Source: an uncultured Alphaproteobacteria bacterium (GTDB lineage: Bacteria > Pseudomonadota > Alphaproteobacteria > Methylaequorales > Methylaequoraceae). Taken from it: a stretch of DNA of 64,000 bases. The DNA is taken from positions 1-64,000 of the forward strand of contig CACMJG010000006.1 of the NCBI GenBank assembly GCA_902613995.1, given 5' to 3'. Of this stretch, positions 55,949-64,000 are shown piece by piece; within the stretch, counting starts at the first letter, position 1; each line of letters begins with the position of its first letter. Made by a program: the position numbers and the translations under genes. The notes under the pieces were generated by a model. The model ran no database searches and was not told the DNA's origin. It saw nothing but the letters and a program-made list of their open reading frames with translations.

Positions 55949-58900
55949 ACCCTTCAGAGTTTTTTATTAAAAAACCAGTGTTCTGCTCAGTTCTAGCAAT
56001 TTTTCTAGTTGTACTTGGATTTATATCATTAAAAGAACTCCCCCTCAGACAATTTCCAGATATAGAAAGGTCTGAAATAACTATAGACACTCTATATTCT
56101 GGTGCAGCATCTGAAATCATAGAAACAAAAATAACTGAAATAATAGAAGGGCAGATTAGTGGTATTGATGGTATTGAATCTATTTCTTCCGTTAGTAGAG
56201 ATGGGAGATCAAAAGTAACAATTGAATTTAAAATTGATAAGGAAATTAATGAAGCAGCAAATGATGTAAGAGATGCAGTTGCAAGAATCTCAGACAATCT
56301 TCCAAAAGATTCTGATCCCCCAGAAATTTCCAAAATTGATTCGGATGCAAATGCAATAATGTGGCTAAATTTGACATCTAACGATATAAATCAACTTGAA
56401 CTAACTGACTATGCTGAAAGGTTTTTAATTGATAGACTTTCAGTGATTCCTGGTGTTGCGAAAGTTAGGATATCTGGTGGGAAAAAAAAATCTCTGAGAG
56501 TTTGGGTCGATCCAGTAAAACTTTCACAATACAGTATTTCAGTGAATGAAATAGAACAAAAAATACTTAGTGAAAATGTTGAAATTCCTGCAGGAAGAAT
56601 AGAATCTAAATTTAGAGATTATACCGTCAAGCTTGAGAGTGGTTATAAAACCGCAAATGACTTCAGGAATTTAGTTATAAAGAAAGTTGATGATTTTTCA
56701 TTCGTACGTCTAAGTGATGTTGCAAAAATTGAAATAGGTCCAGAAGAAACCAGACAAATTTTTAGGGGAAATGCGGAGGAAATGATTGGACTTGGTATCT
56801 TAAAACAAAAATCTGCAAACCTGATAGATGTAACAGACAGAATTAAAGATGAATTTGAAAAAATTCAAAGTGAACTTCCAAAAAATATAAAAATTTACCA
56901 AAGCTACGACACTTCTCTTTTTGTATCTGAAGCACTCCAGGAAGTAATATTTACTCTTTGTTTTGCAATGTTTTTGGTAACAATAATAATTTTAGTATTT
57001 CTTAGAAATATAAAAAGTACTTTGATTCCAGTAGTTACAGTTCCAATTTCAATCGTATCAACCTTTATTTTTCTAAATTTTTTCGGTTTTTCTTTAAATT
57101 TAATTACTCTATTGGCACTGGTTTTATGCACTGGGTTAGTAATTGATGATTCAATTGTAATGCTTGAAAATATCCACAAGAAAGTTGAAGAAGGTGAATC
57201 TAAATTTCAAGCATCAATTAATGGTTCAAAGGAGGTAATATTTGCAATATTGTCAACATCTGTTGTTTTAATTAGTATTTTTATGCCAATTATTTTTTTA
57301 GAAGGAGACACCGCAAAGTTATTTTTAGAATTATCGATAACCATTATTTCTGCAGTTTTTTTTTCTACAGTAATATCAATAACGCTAACACCAATGCTAT
57401 GTTCAAAAATTTTGAATCATTCACAACAAAAAAAGCAATCTAAACCTTTTTTAGAGTTTTATTTAAAATTATTAAAATTTCTTCTTCAAAATAAATTTAT
57501 TTATGTATTAATAATTATTCCGATGATCTTCTTTTCCTATCATCTCTATAAAAAAATCGCCAAAGAATTTGCTCCCCAAGAAGATAGAGGGGTTTTTATA
57601 ATGGTAATGGAGTCACCAGAGGGCAGTACTTTTGAAAACACTGTTAATCAAATGCTAAAGCTAGAAGAAAAATTAATCGATTTAAATGAAAACAATGAAG
57701 CAAAAAGAATTTTATTAAGAGTCCCTAGAAGTTTTTCAGGCACAGAAAACTTTAGTGATGGTTTAGGAATTATAGTACTGAATCACTGGGATGAACGCAG
57801 AAAAATTTGGGAAATAATAAAGGATTTCAGAATGGTTTCAAAAGATGTTACGGATTCAAATGTAATAATTTTTCCTCCAAGAGGCTTAGGACAAAGAAGA
57901 TCAGGCCAACAACTTCAATTTGTAATATCTGGAGATAGCTATTCAGACATAAATAAAAATATGAGTATTATCTTAGATGAATTAAAAACAAATGAAAACT
58001 TTCTTTTTACTAGAATTGACTACAAAAAGAATAGACCTCAACTTAGAGTAAAAATTGATAGAAATAAGTCTTCTGATCTTAAAGTTACGAATAGTGAGAT
58101 TGGTAGGACTCTTGAAATACTTCTAGCAGGAAGAAAAATCAATACTTTCATAGAAAATGGGGAGGAATATTATGTTATAGTTCAATCCAAAAAAGAAAAT
58201 AGAAAGAATATAAAAGACATAGGTGCATTTGAAGTAAAAAATTTAGATGGTAGATATATAAGGTTAGATAATTTATTGGAATTTAAGGAAGTAACTGAAG
58301 CAAAAGAGTTAAATAGATACAATAAAATGAGGTCAATCACTCTTAGCGCGGGACTCAAAAAAGGGTACTCGCTGGGAGAAGCAATTGAATATCTTGAAAA
58401 AATTTCAAAGGATAAACTTAAAGGAAATTATAAAATTGATTTTAAAGGACAAAGTAAAGAATACAAAAAATCGATGAATCAATTTTATTTTTTATTTTTA
58501 GTTTCAATTTTATTTGTTTATCTAGTTTTATGTGCACAGTTTGAAAGTTTTAAATTTCCACTAATAATCATGTTATCTGTTCCAATGACATTAATGGCAC
58601 CGCTCGCAGCAATTATTCTTTTTGAAAATTCATTAAATATCTTTAGTCAAATTGGATTAATAATTCTAATAGGTATTTCGGCTAAAAACGGTATTTTAAT
58701 TGTTGAGTTTGCCAGGCAGATGAAAATAAAAGGAAAAAATTCCTACAACTCCATAATTGACGCATGTAAAATGAGATTTAGACCGATAATAATGACAGGC
58801 TTTTCAACTGTAATTGGGATTGCGCCACTTCTTATTGGATCAGGAGCAGGATATGAATCTAGGCTTACAATTGGAATAGTTTTAGTTTCAGGTATAATTT

Positions 58901-58962
58901 TCTCAATAATTCTAACTTTACTTTTCACTCCATTTTTTTTTAAAATTTTAGATAAAGATTAG
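55945..58962 (+). CDS. RND efflux pump, HAE1 type
   Basis: A 1005-residue AcrB/MexF-like antiporter. Twelve spans in two halves are expected; the key acidic pair in span 4 is VIDDSIVMLEN (D-D kept), and the second half has LIGISAKNGILIVEFA. The N-terminus FFIKKPVFCSVLAIFLVVLG and PLRQFPDIERSEI match the family. Substrates (drugs, detergents, metabolites) cannot be told. It ends 8 bases from the convergent FhcA-like gene. Confidence 0.94.
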   Translation: MNPSEFFIKKPVFCSVLAIFLVVLGFISLKELPLRQFPDIERSEITIDTLYSGAASEIIETKITEIIEGQISGIDGIESISSVSRDGRSKVTIEFKIDKEINEAANDVRDAVARISDNLPKDSDPPEISKIDSDANAIMWLNLTSNDINQLELTDYAERFLIDRLSVIPGVAKVRISGGKKKSLRVWVDPVKLSQYSISVNEIEQKILSENVEIPAGRIESKFRDYTVKLESGYKTANDFRNLVIKKVDDFSFVRLSDVAKIEIGPEETRQIFRGNAEEMIGLGILKQKSANLIDVTDRIKDEFEKIQSELPKNIKIYQSYDTSLFVSEALQEVIFTLCFAMFLVTIIILVFLRNIKSTLIPVVTVPISIVSTFIFLNFFGFSLNLITLLALVLCTGLVIDDSIVMLENIHKKVEEGESKFQASINGSKEVIFAILSTSVVLISIFMPIIFLEGDTAKLFLELSITIISAVFFSTVISITLTPMLCSKILNHSQQKKQSKPFLEFYLKLLKFLLQNKFIYVLIIIPMIFFSYHLYKKIAKEFAPQEDRGVFIMVMESPEGSTFENTVNQMLKLEEKLIDLNENNEAKRILLRVPRSFSGTENFSDGLGIIVLNHWDERRKIWEIIKDFRMVSKDVTDSNVIIFPPRGLGQRRSGQQLQFVISGDSYSDINKNMSIILDELKTNENFLFTRIDYKKNRPQLRVKIDRNKSSDLKVTNSEIGRTLEILLAGRKINTFIENGEEYYVIVQSKKENRKNIKDIGAFEVKNLDGRYIRLDNLLEFKEVTEAKELNRYNKMRSITLSAGLKKGYSLGEAIEYLEKISKDKLKGNYKIDFKGQSKEYKKSMNQFYFLFLVSILFVYLVLCAQFESFKFPLIIMLSVPMTLMAPLAAIILFENSLNIFSQIGLIILIGISAKNGILIVEFARQMKIKGKNSYNSIIDACKMRFRPIIMTGFSTVIGIAPLLIGSGAGYESRLTIGIVLVSGIIFSIILTLLFTPFFFKILDKD

Positions 58963-58970
58963 TGAAATAC

Positions 58971-60623
58971 TTAGGATCTAATTTCTTCAAAGTTATTTTT
59001 AGTAAAAAAACTTTCATCAACTTCAAATTCGTCTAGGCGCAAGGAATAGTAATTATTAAACCATGATTTTATTTTTTTATGAATTTTAGAATCATATTCT
59101 AAATTTAAACATTTTGTAACTGTTTTCATATAGTTTAAAACCTTCCCTTTTTTTACAATTTCATTACCATTTTTAAAAACATACTCGGCAGCTCTAAACA
59201 TGTCATCAATGGATTTATTTGGATTATATATTGATATGTCAGCTACAGAACCAGGCTTTAAAGAACCTCTATCCTTTAAACCTAAAATTTTAGCTGGAGC
59301 AGCTCTTGTCATTATAACAATTTCATATAGATTATATGTTCTTTTTATAGATTTAATGTTTCCAATCTCTTTGGCATTAATATTAATTTTATCTATTTCT
59401 GAGTTTCTAAAATCCAAGTCCATTAGCAGTCTTATCAATTCAGGGTAAGAAGTAAATGGCGCACCATTAGGATGGTCAGTTGTGAGAAAAACTCTCCAGG
59501 GATCTTTTATCATTAAAAAGAGTTCCAGACCAATCGACCATTGGAGTGCATTAACAAAATTTTTTTGCTTATATTCGTAGGGTATTACACCTCCTCCTCC
59601 GTCTTCAACCTCAGAAATTACCCATTTTTTTGGATGTGCATTTGATTTGGCTTGATTTTGTTTCCAAATATCTGACGAAATTGTAACTGTTGGTTTGAAC
59701 ATCACTTGTCCAATATCAACAGAAATGTTTTGGTTTTTATTAATTTTGTCAGCTAACCTCAACGCTCCAGACGAAAAACCTCTCTTTCCTTCATCTGCAT
59801 AACCGTAAAACTGTACATGCGCTAGATGCATTCTCCTCCCTTGAGCTGCATCAATAGTATCTATTATAGAATCTACATTCCCTGCCATTCCAAGATTATT
59901 ACAATGCACATGAATAGGATGAGGAATTCGTAAATTTTCATTTGAAATGTTTAGAGCCTCGAGAATTTCTCTAGAACTAACACCATATTGCGGTACTATA
60001 TCATCTAAACCAAAATTTTCAGATTCTCCTTTGTATTTAAATAATTCAGTTCCTCCTGCATTAATAACTTTGAGGCCTAAGCTTTTTGAAGAATTAACAT
60101 TCCATGCTACGTAATCGTCAATATAGGATTGTCCTCGTTGCTGGTTTAAAGCATCAAGTAAAAAATTATCATTTCCAACTATAGCGAGACAACCTTTGTC
60201 AATCATGGGTATTTTCTCTAATTCTAATTGCGTCAAAAAGGAGTTGATAGGTGTTACTGCTGGTTCAATGACTGTTGTAAAGCCCATTTCTGCATATCTA
60301 TACCCAGTACCTTCTGATGTCCATCTAGAATTAAATCCAGGTAAAAAACTTTTTCTTTTAAGATTATTTTCTAGAAAGTTGGAATGAATTTCTGGGGATA
60401 AAAGCCTTGCATTGTTTACGTTTCCACCCGCAATATGTGAATGAATGTCTATCCCCCCTGCCATTACAACCATTCCCTTGACATCATAAACAATATTATA
60501 TTTTGCAGACTCTGAAGCAGAAGGATTTGTAATAAATCCGTTCTCAACGAAGATATCTTGAATTTTTCCATTTAAGTTTTGTGTAGGATCAATAACTGCC
60601 CCATTTACGATTTTAAATTTCAT
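58971..60623 (-). CDS. fhcA: Formylmethanofuran dehydrogenase subunit A-like amidohydrolase (FhcA/FwdA)
   Basis: A 550-residue metal-dependent amidohydrolase matching FhcA, the formyl-hydrolysing subunit of the bacterial formyltransferase/hydrolase complex and of archaeal FwdA. Metal ligands are kept: His61 and His63 (DIHSHIAGGNVNNARLL), Lys183 at the position of the carboxylated lysine (GLKVINAGG), His236/His238, His264/His267 (HLAHVQFYGY) and Asp381 (TTDHPNG). Start is ATG 60623, where the conserved N-terminus begins; an upstream ATG adds 21 residues. No fhcB, fhcC or fhcD is in the window. The lone gene could serve one-carbon oxidation if partners exist elsewhere. Confidence 0.87.
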   Translation of the reverse strand: MKFKIVNGAVIDPTQNLNGKIQDIFVENGFITNPSASESAKYNIVYDVKGMVVMAGGIDIHSHIAGGNVNNARLLSPEIHSNFLENNLKRKSFLPGFNSRWTSEGTGYRYAEMGFTTVIEPAVTPINSFLTQLELEKIPMIDKGCLAIVGNDNFLLDALNQQRGQSYIDDYVAWNVNSSKSLGLKVINAGGTELFKYKGESENFGLDDIVPQYGVSSREILEALNISNENLRIPHPIHVHCNNLGMAGNVDSIIDTIDAAQGRRMHLAHVQFYGYADEGKRGFSSGALRLADKINKNQNISVDIGQVMFKPTVTISSDIWKQNQAKSNAHPKKWVISEVEDGGGGVIPYEYKQKNFVNALQWSIGLELFLMIKDPWRVFLTTDHPNGAPFTSYPELIRLLMDLDFRNSEIDKININAKEIGNIKSIKRTYNLYEIVIMTRAAPAKILGLKDRGSLKPGSVADISIYNPNKSIDDMFRAAEYVFKNGNEIVKKGKVLNYMKTVTKCLNLEYDSKIHKKIKSWFNNYYSLRLDEFEVDESFFTKNNFEEIRS

Positions 60624-60690
60624 TTTGCAAATTTTACATTTAAGTAGTATTAAATATATTACTTTAAATTTTTTTTTTAAACACAAGATA

Positions 60691-60706
60691 AATATTTATA
60701 AATATT
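60691..60706. promoter_or_regulatory. Palindrome between fhcA and folE
   Basis: AATATTTATAAATATT is a perfect 16-base palindrome, all A/T, centred 29 bases upstream of the folE start in the 104-base divergent region. It might be an operator or part of a promoter, but A/T-only palindromes arise easily in such sequence. Confidence 0.2.
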
Positions 60707-60727
60707 AATTATCAAAAGAAAGTAACC

Positions 60728-61339
60728 ATGGATTCAAGCTCTCCAAAAAATGTTAAAATCGCACTTCAAAATAAAGTAACAAGAAAAGAAGCTGAAAAAG
60801 CAGTCGAAACTCTTATTAAGTGGGCTGGAGACGATCCCGATAGAGAAGGGTTACGTGAGACCCCAAAAAGAGTAATTAACGCATTTGAAGAATTCTTTTC
60901 TGGATACAACGAATCTGCCGAGAAATATCTTTCCAAAACTTTTGAGGATGTTCAAGGTTACAAAGACATGGTCATGCTCAAAGACATCCCTTTTAATTCT
61001 CACTGTGAACATCATATGGTTCCAATCATTGGTATTGCCCATATCGCCTACATACCTGTTAAAAAAGTAGTCGGCATTTCCAAATTAGCAAGAACAGTTG
61101 AAATTTTTGCCAGAAGACTTCAAACACAAGAAACTATGACACAGCAAATAGCTACGTCTATTCACAATGCCATGAAACCAAAAGGTGTTGCAGTTTTCAT
61201 AAAAGCAATTCATCAATGTATGACAACAAGAGGAGTTGAGAAACCAAACGTATCGACAATTACAAATACTTTTCTCGGTGATTTTAGAACAAACCATGAT
61301 CTTCAAAGACAATTTCTAAATTATATTTCAAATTCATGA
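60728..61339 (+). CDS. folE: GTP cyclohydrolase I
   Basis: A 203-residue FolE that opens GTP to 7,8-dihydroneopterin triphosphate, the first step of folate (and other pterin) synthesis. The zinc-binding HCEHHMVPIIG, KLARTVEIFARRLQTQE and the final Cys region QCMTTRGVEKPN are all kept. It overlaps hisI by 4 bases. The folE-hisI pairing is common in alphaproteobacteria. It is divergent from the FhcA-like gene. Confidence 0.97.
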   Translation: MDSSSPKNVKIALQNKVTRKEAEKAVETLIKWAGDDPDREGLRETPKRVINAFEEFFSGYNESAEKYLSKTFEDVQGYKDMVMLKDIPFNSHCEHHMVPIIGIAHIAYIPVKKVVGISKLARTVEIFARRLQTQETMTQQIATSIHNAMKPKGVAVFIKAIHQCMTTRGVEKPNVSTITNTFLGDFRTNHDLQRQFLNYISNS

Positions 61340-61809
61340 TAAAAGAATTTTCTACAAGAAAATCCGTAGAAGAGGTCGAAGAAGGTGAAACTTTGCAACC
61401 AAAGTTTGATCACAATAATTTAATTCCTGTAATTACGGTAGACCAGTCAAATAGCGAAATTTTAATGCACGGGTATATGAATCAAGAGGCCTTCAGATTA
61501 TCAATGCAAACAAAAGAAGCCCATTATTGGTCTCGCAGTCGTAAATGTATTTGGAAAAAAGGAGAGACTAGCGGATTAATTCAAAAAATTAAAGAAATCA
61601 AAATAGATGATGATCAAGATTGTGTGATTTTTAAAGTTGCTCTTGGTGGTTTAAAAGCTAGTTGTCATGTTGGTTATAAATCATGTTTTTATAGAAAAAT
61701 AACCTTGGAGGAAGGTCAGTACATAGATAAACTTGAGTTTACTGAAAAAGAAAAAGTCTTTGATCCACAAGAGATTTATGGCAATGCTCCAAACCCGACC
61801 AAACTTTAA
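61336..61809 (+). CDS. hisI: Phosphoribosyl-AMP cyclohydrolase
   Basis: A 157-residue HisI that opens the adenine ring of phosphoribosyl-AMP in histidine synthesis. The zinc and substrate motifs are YMNQEAFRLSMQTKEAHYWS, the metal-binding DDDQDC and CHVGYKSCFYR. A roughly 20-residue N-terminal extension precedes the fold. The start codon overlaps the folE stop by 4 bases, so translation is coupled. No other his genes are in the window. Confidence 0.95.
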   Translation: MIKEFSTRKSVEEVEEGETLQPKFDHNNLIPVITVDQSNSEILMHGYMNQEAFRLSMQTKEAHYWSRSRKCIWKKGETSGLIQKIKEIKIDDDQDCVIFKVALGGLKASCHVGYKSCFYRKITLEEGQYIDKLEFTEKEKVFDPQEIYGNAPNPTKL

Positions 61810-61841
61810 ATAAAACCTAGATTAAATTATTTTTTTAAATT

Positions 61842-61878
61842 CAACAATTGTTGTAATTAGCTATCACTGTGTTAATAT
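61842..61878 (+). promoter_or_regulatory. Possible promoter with operator palindrome, aldehyde dehydrogenase
   Basis: CAACAATTGTTG (61842-61853) is a perfect 12-base palindrome overlapping a -35-like TTGTAA (61851-61856). A -10-like TAATAT (61873-61878) follows at 16 bases. A strong ribosome site GGAGG (61906-61910) precedes the ATG at 61920 by nine bases. The palindrome could bind a repressor; this is inference. Confidence 0.4.
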
Positions 61879-61919
61879 TTTATTAAAGTTAAATAAACAT
61901 TTATTGGAGGAAATAAAAA

Positions 61920-63437
61920 ATGGATGCATCGATTCTTAATTACACGGTTAACGACAATGTTGCAAAGTTTTTAAACCAGACTCATAAGCTTTATATAAAC
62001 GGCAAGTGGGTTGATTCAAAATCAGGTAAAACTTTCGACGTGGAAGACCCTGCTACCGGAAAGAAAATATCAACTTGTGCGGCTGGAGATAAAAACGACA
62101 TTGATTTGGCAGTTTCAGCAGCGAGAAAATGCTTTGACTCAGGAAAATGGCATAGCGTTCCACCGAATGAAAAAGGGAAAATAATATGGAAAATAGCTGA
62201 ACTGATAGATGATCATACGGAAGAGCTTGCACAATTAGAATCATTAGATAATGGTAAACCTGTAGCAATTGCAGCTGGTGCTGATGTTGCTTTATCTTCC
62301 GACATCTTTAGATACATGGCAGGTTGGGCAACAAAGATTGAAGGTGAAACTATTCCTATTTCTGTTCCATACACTCCTGGAGCCCAATATCATAGTTATA
62401 CTCTAAGAGAACCTGTTGGGGTTGTCGGTCAGATTATTCCATGGAACTTTCCGCTTCTTATGGCAGCTTGGAAATTATCAGTTGCTCTTGCTGCTGGATG
62501 TACCATCGTTTTAAAGCCAGCTGAGCAAACACCGTTATCGGCGTTAAGATTAACTGAAATTATAAATAATTCTAATCTTTTACCTGAAGGAGTATTAAAC
62601 GTTGTTACTGGTTTTGGTGAAGACGCTGGAGCTCCTTTAGCTGCTCACCCTCATGTTGACAAAGTTGCGTTTACTGGCTCGACAGAAGTTGGTAAGTTAA
62701 TTACTAAAGCATCAGCAGGAAACTTAAAAAAAGTTTCACTTGAGCTCGGTGGAAAATCACCAACCATAATCTTTCCAGACGCGGACATTGATGCAGCAAT
62801 TGCTGGAGCTGCTAGTGCTATTTTTTTTAATCATGGACAATGTTGTTGTGCTGGATCTAGATTGATGGCTCACGAGAAAGTTTTTGATCAAGTTGCTGAA
62901 GGTATTTCAAAGATAGCATCTAATATTAAAGTTGGTCCTGGGATGGACTCCTCGTCAGAAATGGGTCCGTTAGTTTCAGACGAACAATTTAAAAAAGTGT
63001 CAGGTTATATTGAATCTGGTAAATCCGAAGGTGGTGAAATCATTGCTGGTGGTAAGTATGATAACTCCTCGGGGGGACACTTTGTTCACCCAACTGTATT
63101 TGCTAAAACTGATAAAGACATGTCAATAGTCAAAGAAGAGATATTTGGTCCAGTACTTTGTGCTCAACCATTCTCTGATCAAGATCTAGATAAAATTGCT
63201 GAAGTTGCCAATAACACCACATTTGGTCTAGCTGCAAGTGTATGGAGTCAAAACATCAGCACAGCTCACAAGTTAGCTGCCAAAATAAGGGCAGGAACAG
63301 TTTGGGTAAATTGTCATAATATATTTGACGCGTCTCTGCCGTTTGGAGGATATAAAGAATCCGGATGGGGAAGAGAAATGGGTCATGAAGTTTTAAAAAA
63401 CTACACAGAACTAAAAGCTGTAACTGTAAACCTCTAA
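61920..63437 (+). CDS. NAD(P)-dependent aldehyde dehydrogenase
   Basis: A 505-residue aldehyde dehydrogenase that oxidises an aldehyde to a carboxylate. The cofactor region IIPWNFPLLMAAWK, FTGSTEVGK, the general-base Glu in VSLELGGKSP and the catalytic Cys in HGQCCCAGSRL are kept. The C-terminal PFGGYKESGWGREMG is typical of the betaine/retinal-type ALDH1/2 group. It has its own strong GGAGG ribosome site and ends at a good intrinsic terminator, so it is a well-expressed single gene. Substrate is not shown. Confidence 0.94.
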   Translation: MDASILNYTVNDNVAKFLNQTHKLYINGKWVDSKSGKTFDVEDPATGKKISTCAAGDKNDIDLAVSAARKCFDSGKWHSVPPNEKGKIIWKIAELIDDHTEELAQLESLDNGKPVAIAAGADVALSSDIFRYMAGWATKIEGETIPISVPYTPGAQYHSYTLREPVGVVGQIIPWNFPLLMAAWKLSVALAAGCTIVLKPAEQTPLSALRLTEIINNSNLLPEGVLNVVTGFGEDAGAPLAAHPHVDKVAFTGSTEVGKLITKASAGNLKKVSLELGGKSPTIIFPDADIDAAIAGAASAIFFNHGQCCCAGSRLMAHEKVFDQVAEGISKIASNIKVGPGMDSSSEMGPLVSDEQFKKVSGYIESGKSEGGEIIAGGKYDNSSGGHFVHPTVFAKTDKDMSIVKEEIFGPVLCAQPFSDQDLDKIAEVANNTTFGLAASVWSQNISTAHKLAAKIRAGTVWVNCHNIFDASLPFGGYKESGWGREMGHEVLKNYTELKAVTVNL

Positions 63438-63446
63438 ATTAAAAAA

Positions 63447-63473
63447 AAGCCAAGCATCTTGATGCTTGGCTTT
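63447..63473 (+). terminator. Rho-independent terminator after aldehyde dehydrogenase
   Basis: AAGCCAAGCATC (63447-63458), a TT loop and GATGCTTGGCTT (63461-63472) form a perfect 12-base stem with G+C-rich core, followed by a short T run. The upstream A8 tract would give it activity on the other strand too. It is the only clear intrinsic terminator I see in the window. Confidence 0.9.
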
Positions 63474-63487
63474 AGTAAAGCTAATAA

Positions 63488-63760
63488 TTGAGTAAAAAAA
63501 TACTGTACGATAGATTTATTTTTTTAAATAAGTTGATAGCATTTAGTTTCTCCTTACTTATTCTTTCTTTTTACTTTTCATTTATTTTTATAATTGGGTT
63601 TAAACCAGAAATATTAGGTATCTTACTCAATAATAGCTATGTTACAGTTGGAATTGTTTGGGGACTTTCTATAATTTTTTTTTCAATCATTCTTACATTA
63701 GTCTATACTCTAATCTCAAACAATTTCCTCGATACAATTAAAGAAAAACTTAAAGAATGA
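63488..63760 (+). CDS. DUF485 small membrane protein (YjcH-like)
   Basis: A 90-residue protein starting with TTG, with two membrane spans (about residues 12-37 and 48-73). It matches the DUF485/YjcH family that regularly precedes the acetate/solute symporter ActP. Its stop overlaps the actP start by 4 bases. It probably helps the symporter, although its mechanism is not known. Confidence 0.85.
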   Translation: MSKKILYDRFIFLNKLIAFSFSLLILSFYFSFIFIIGFKPEILGILLNNSYVTVGIVWGLSIIFFSIILTLVYTLISNNFLDTIKEKLKE

Positions 63761-64000
63761 TTTTTTTTTTTTCAATAATTACAACCCTTCTTCCGTCGTT
63801 TGTTCTAGCAAGTAATAATGAAAGCAATTACTTTGCAGCTATAATTTTTATTTTATTCGTTGTTGTTACACTTTTGATTACTTACTTTGCTTCAAAAAAA
63901 ACGGATGTTAAAGAAAATTATTATGCTGCTGGAGGAAAAATTTCTGGATTTCAAAATGGTTTAGCTATAGCAGGTGATTATATGTCTGCAGCGTCATTTT
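63757..64000 (+). CDS. actP: Sodium/solute symporter ActP-like, N-terminal part (3' end outside window)
   Basis: The first 81 codons are seen. A hydrophobic N-terminus with a signal-like segment ending LASNNES is followed by the first span and the conserved loop [20 protein letters not shown] and YMSAASF of the SSS-family acetate permease. The frame runs past the window end. It is coupled to the DUF485 gene (4-base overlap). Substrate could be acetate or another short carboxylate. Confidence 0.9.
   Translation, partial: MIFFFSIITTLLPSFVLASNNESNYFAAIIFILFVVVTLLITYFASKKTDVKENYYAAGGKISGFQNGLAIAGDYMSAASF

Noticed and set aside
60624-60686. Longer N-terminus for the FhcA-like protein (ATG at 60686)
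   Set aside because: The family begins at the MKFKIVNGAVIDP start (60623); the extra 21 residues are lysine/leucine-rich and look like intergenic translation.

Overview
The window is a very A+T-rich (roughly 30% G+C by eye), tightly packed bacterial chromosome segment, almost certainly from a free-living alphaproteobacterium with a streamlined, probably marine, genome. The evidence is conserved alphaproteobacterial gene order (argS/SPOR/nagZ/scpA/scpB/tatABC/serS/pcm/LysM-M23/yajC/secD/secF, methyltransferase/tolC/valS, folE/hisI), an NDUFS4-like complex I subunit, a nickel superoxide dismutase with its maturation protease, and almost no non-coding DNA: there is no gene-free stretch over 300 bases. 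SAR11-like or HIMB59/AEGEAN-169-like groups would fit, but the sequence alone does not fix the lineage.

Layout. 1-5.8 kb: end of recG, DUF502 membrane protein, tRNA-Lys, cyclophilin, coaD, gyrA, ssb. 5.8-10.4 kb: uvrA, two unrecognised genes, sodN-sodX. 10.4-23.6 kb (mostly minus strand): protein export (secF, secD, yajC, tatABC), envelope and cell-division factors, serS, pcm, scpAB, nagZ, argS, dgt. 23.6-31.8 kb: Fe-S insertion protein, xthA, ilvD, hydrolase, valS, tolC, a PCMT-like methyltransferase. 31.9-36.4 kb: tRNA-Cys and tRNA-Asn followed by a small accessory locus (epimerase, glycosyltransferase, ABC exporter, SMP-30-like propeller). 36.5-39.8 kb: an overlapping sulfur-amino-acid operon (cysteine synthase, mercaptopyruvate sulfurtransferase, cystathionine beta-lyase) running into the complex I subunit. 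39.8-45.4 kb: the least ordinary part, with an exported methyltransferase, an MTAN-like nucleosidase overlapping a spore-photoproduct-lyase-like radical SAM enzyme, and a Cas4/RecB-like protein with an altered active site overlapping a T4-type ATP-dependent DNA ligase. 45.4-50.1 kb: glycine-zipper lipoprotein, MMPL/RND exporter, SRPBCC protein and seven-bladed propeller. 50.1-54.9 kb: tkt-pgk-fba-rpe. 54.9-59 kb: RND efflux adaptor and pump. 59-64 kb: lone FhcA-like formylmethanofuran dehydrogenase subunit, folE-hisI, aldehyde dehydrogenase with the window's one clear intrinsic terminator, and DUF485-actP cut by the window end.

How it works together. Most genes are housekeeping: replication and repair, translation, Sec and Tat export, envelope division, central sugar and sulfur metabolism. 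All nine convergent gene pairs overlap or lie within 14 bases, so there is no room for ordinary terminators between them. The best leads for something new are the nucleosidase/radical-SAM pair, the degenerate-nuclease/T4-type-ligase pair next to it, and the orphan FhcA. Also notable are the apparent absence of surE and popZ from otherwise conserved gene orders, and two 14-base homopolymers inside tatB.
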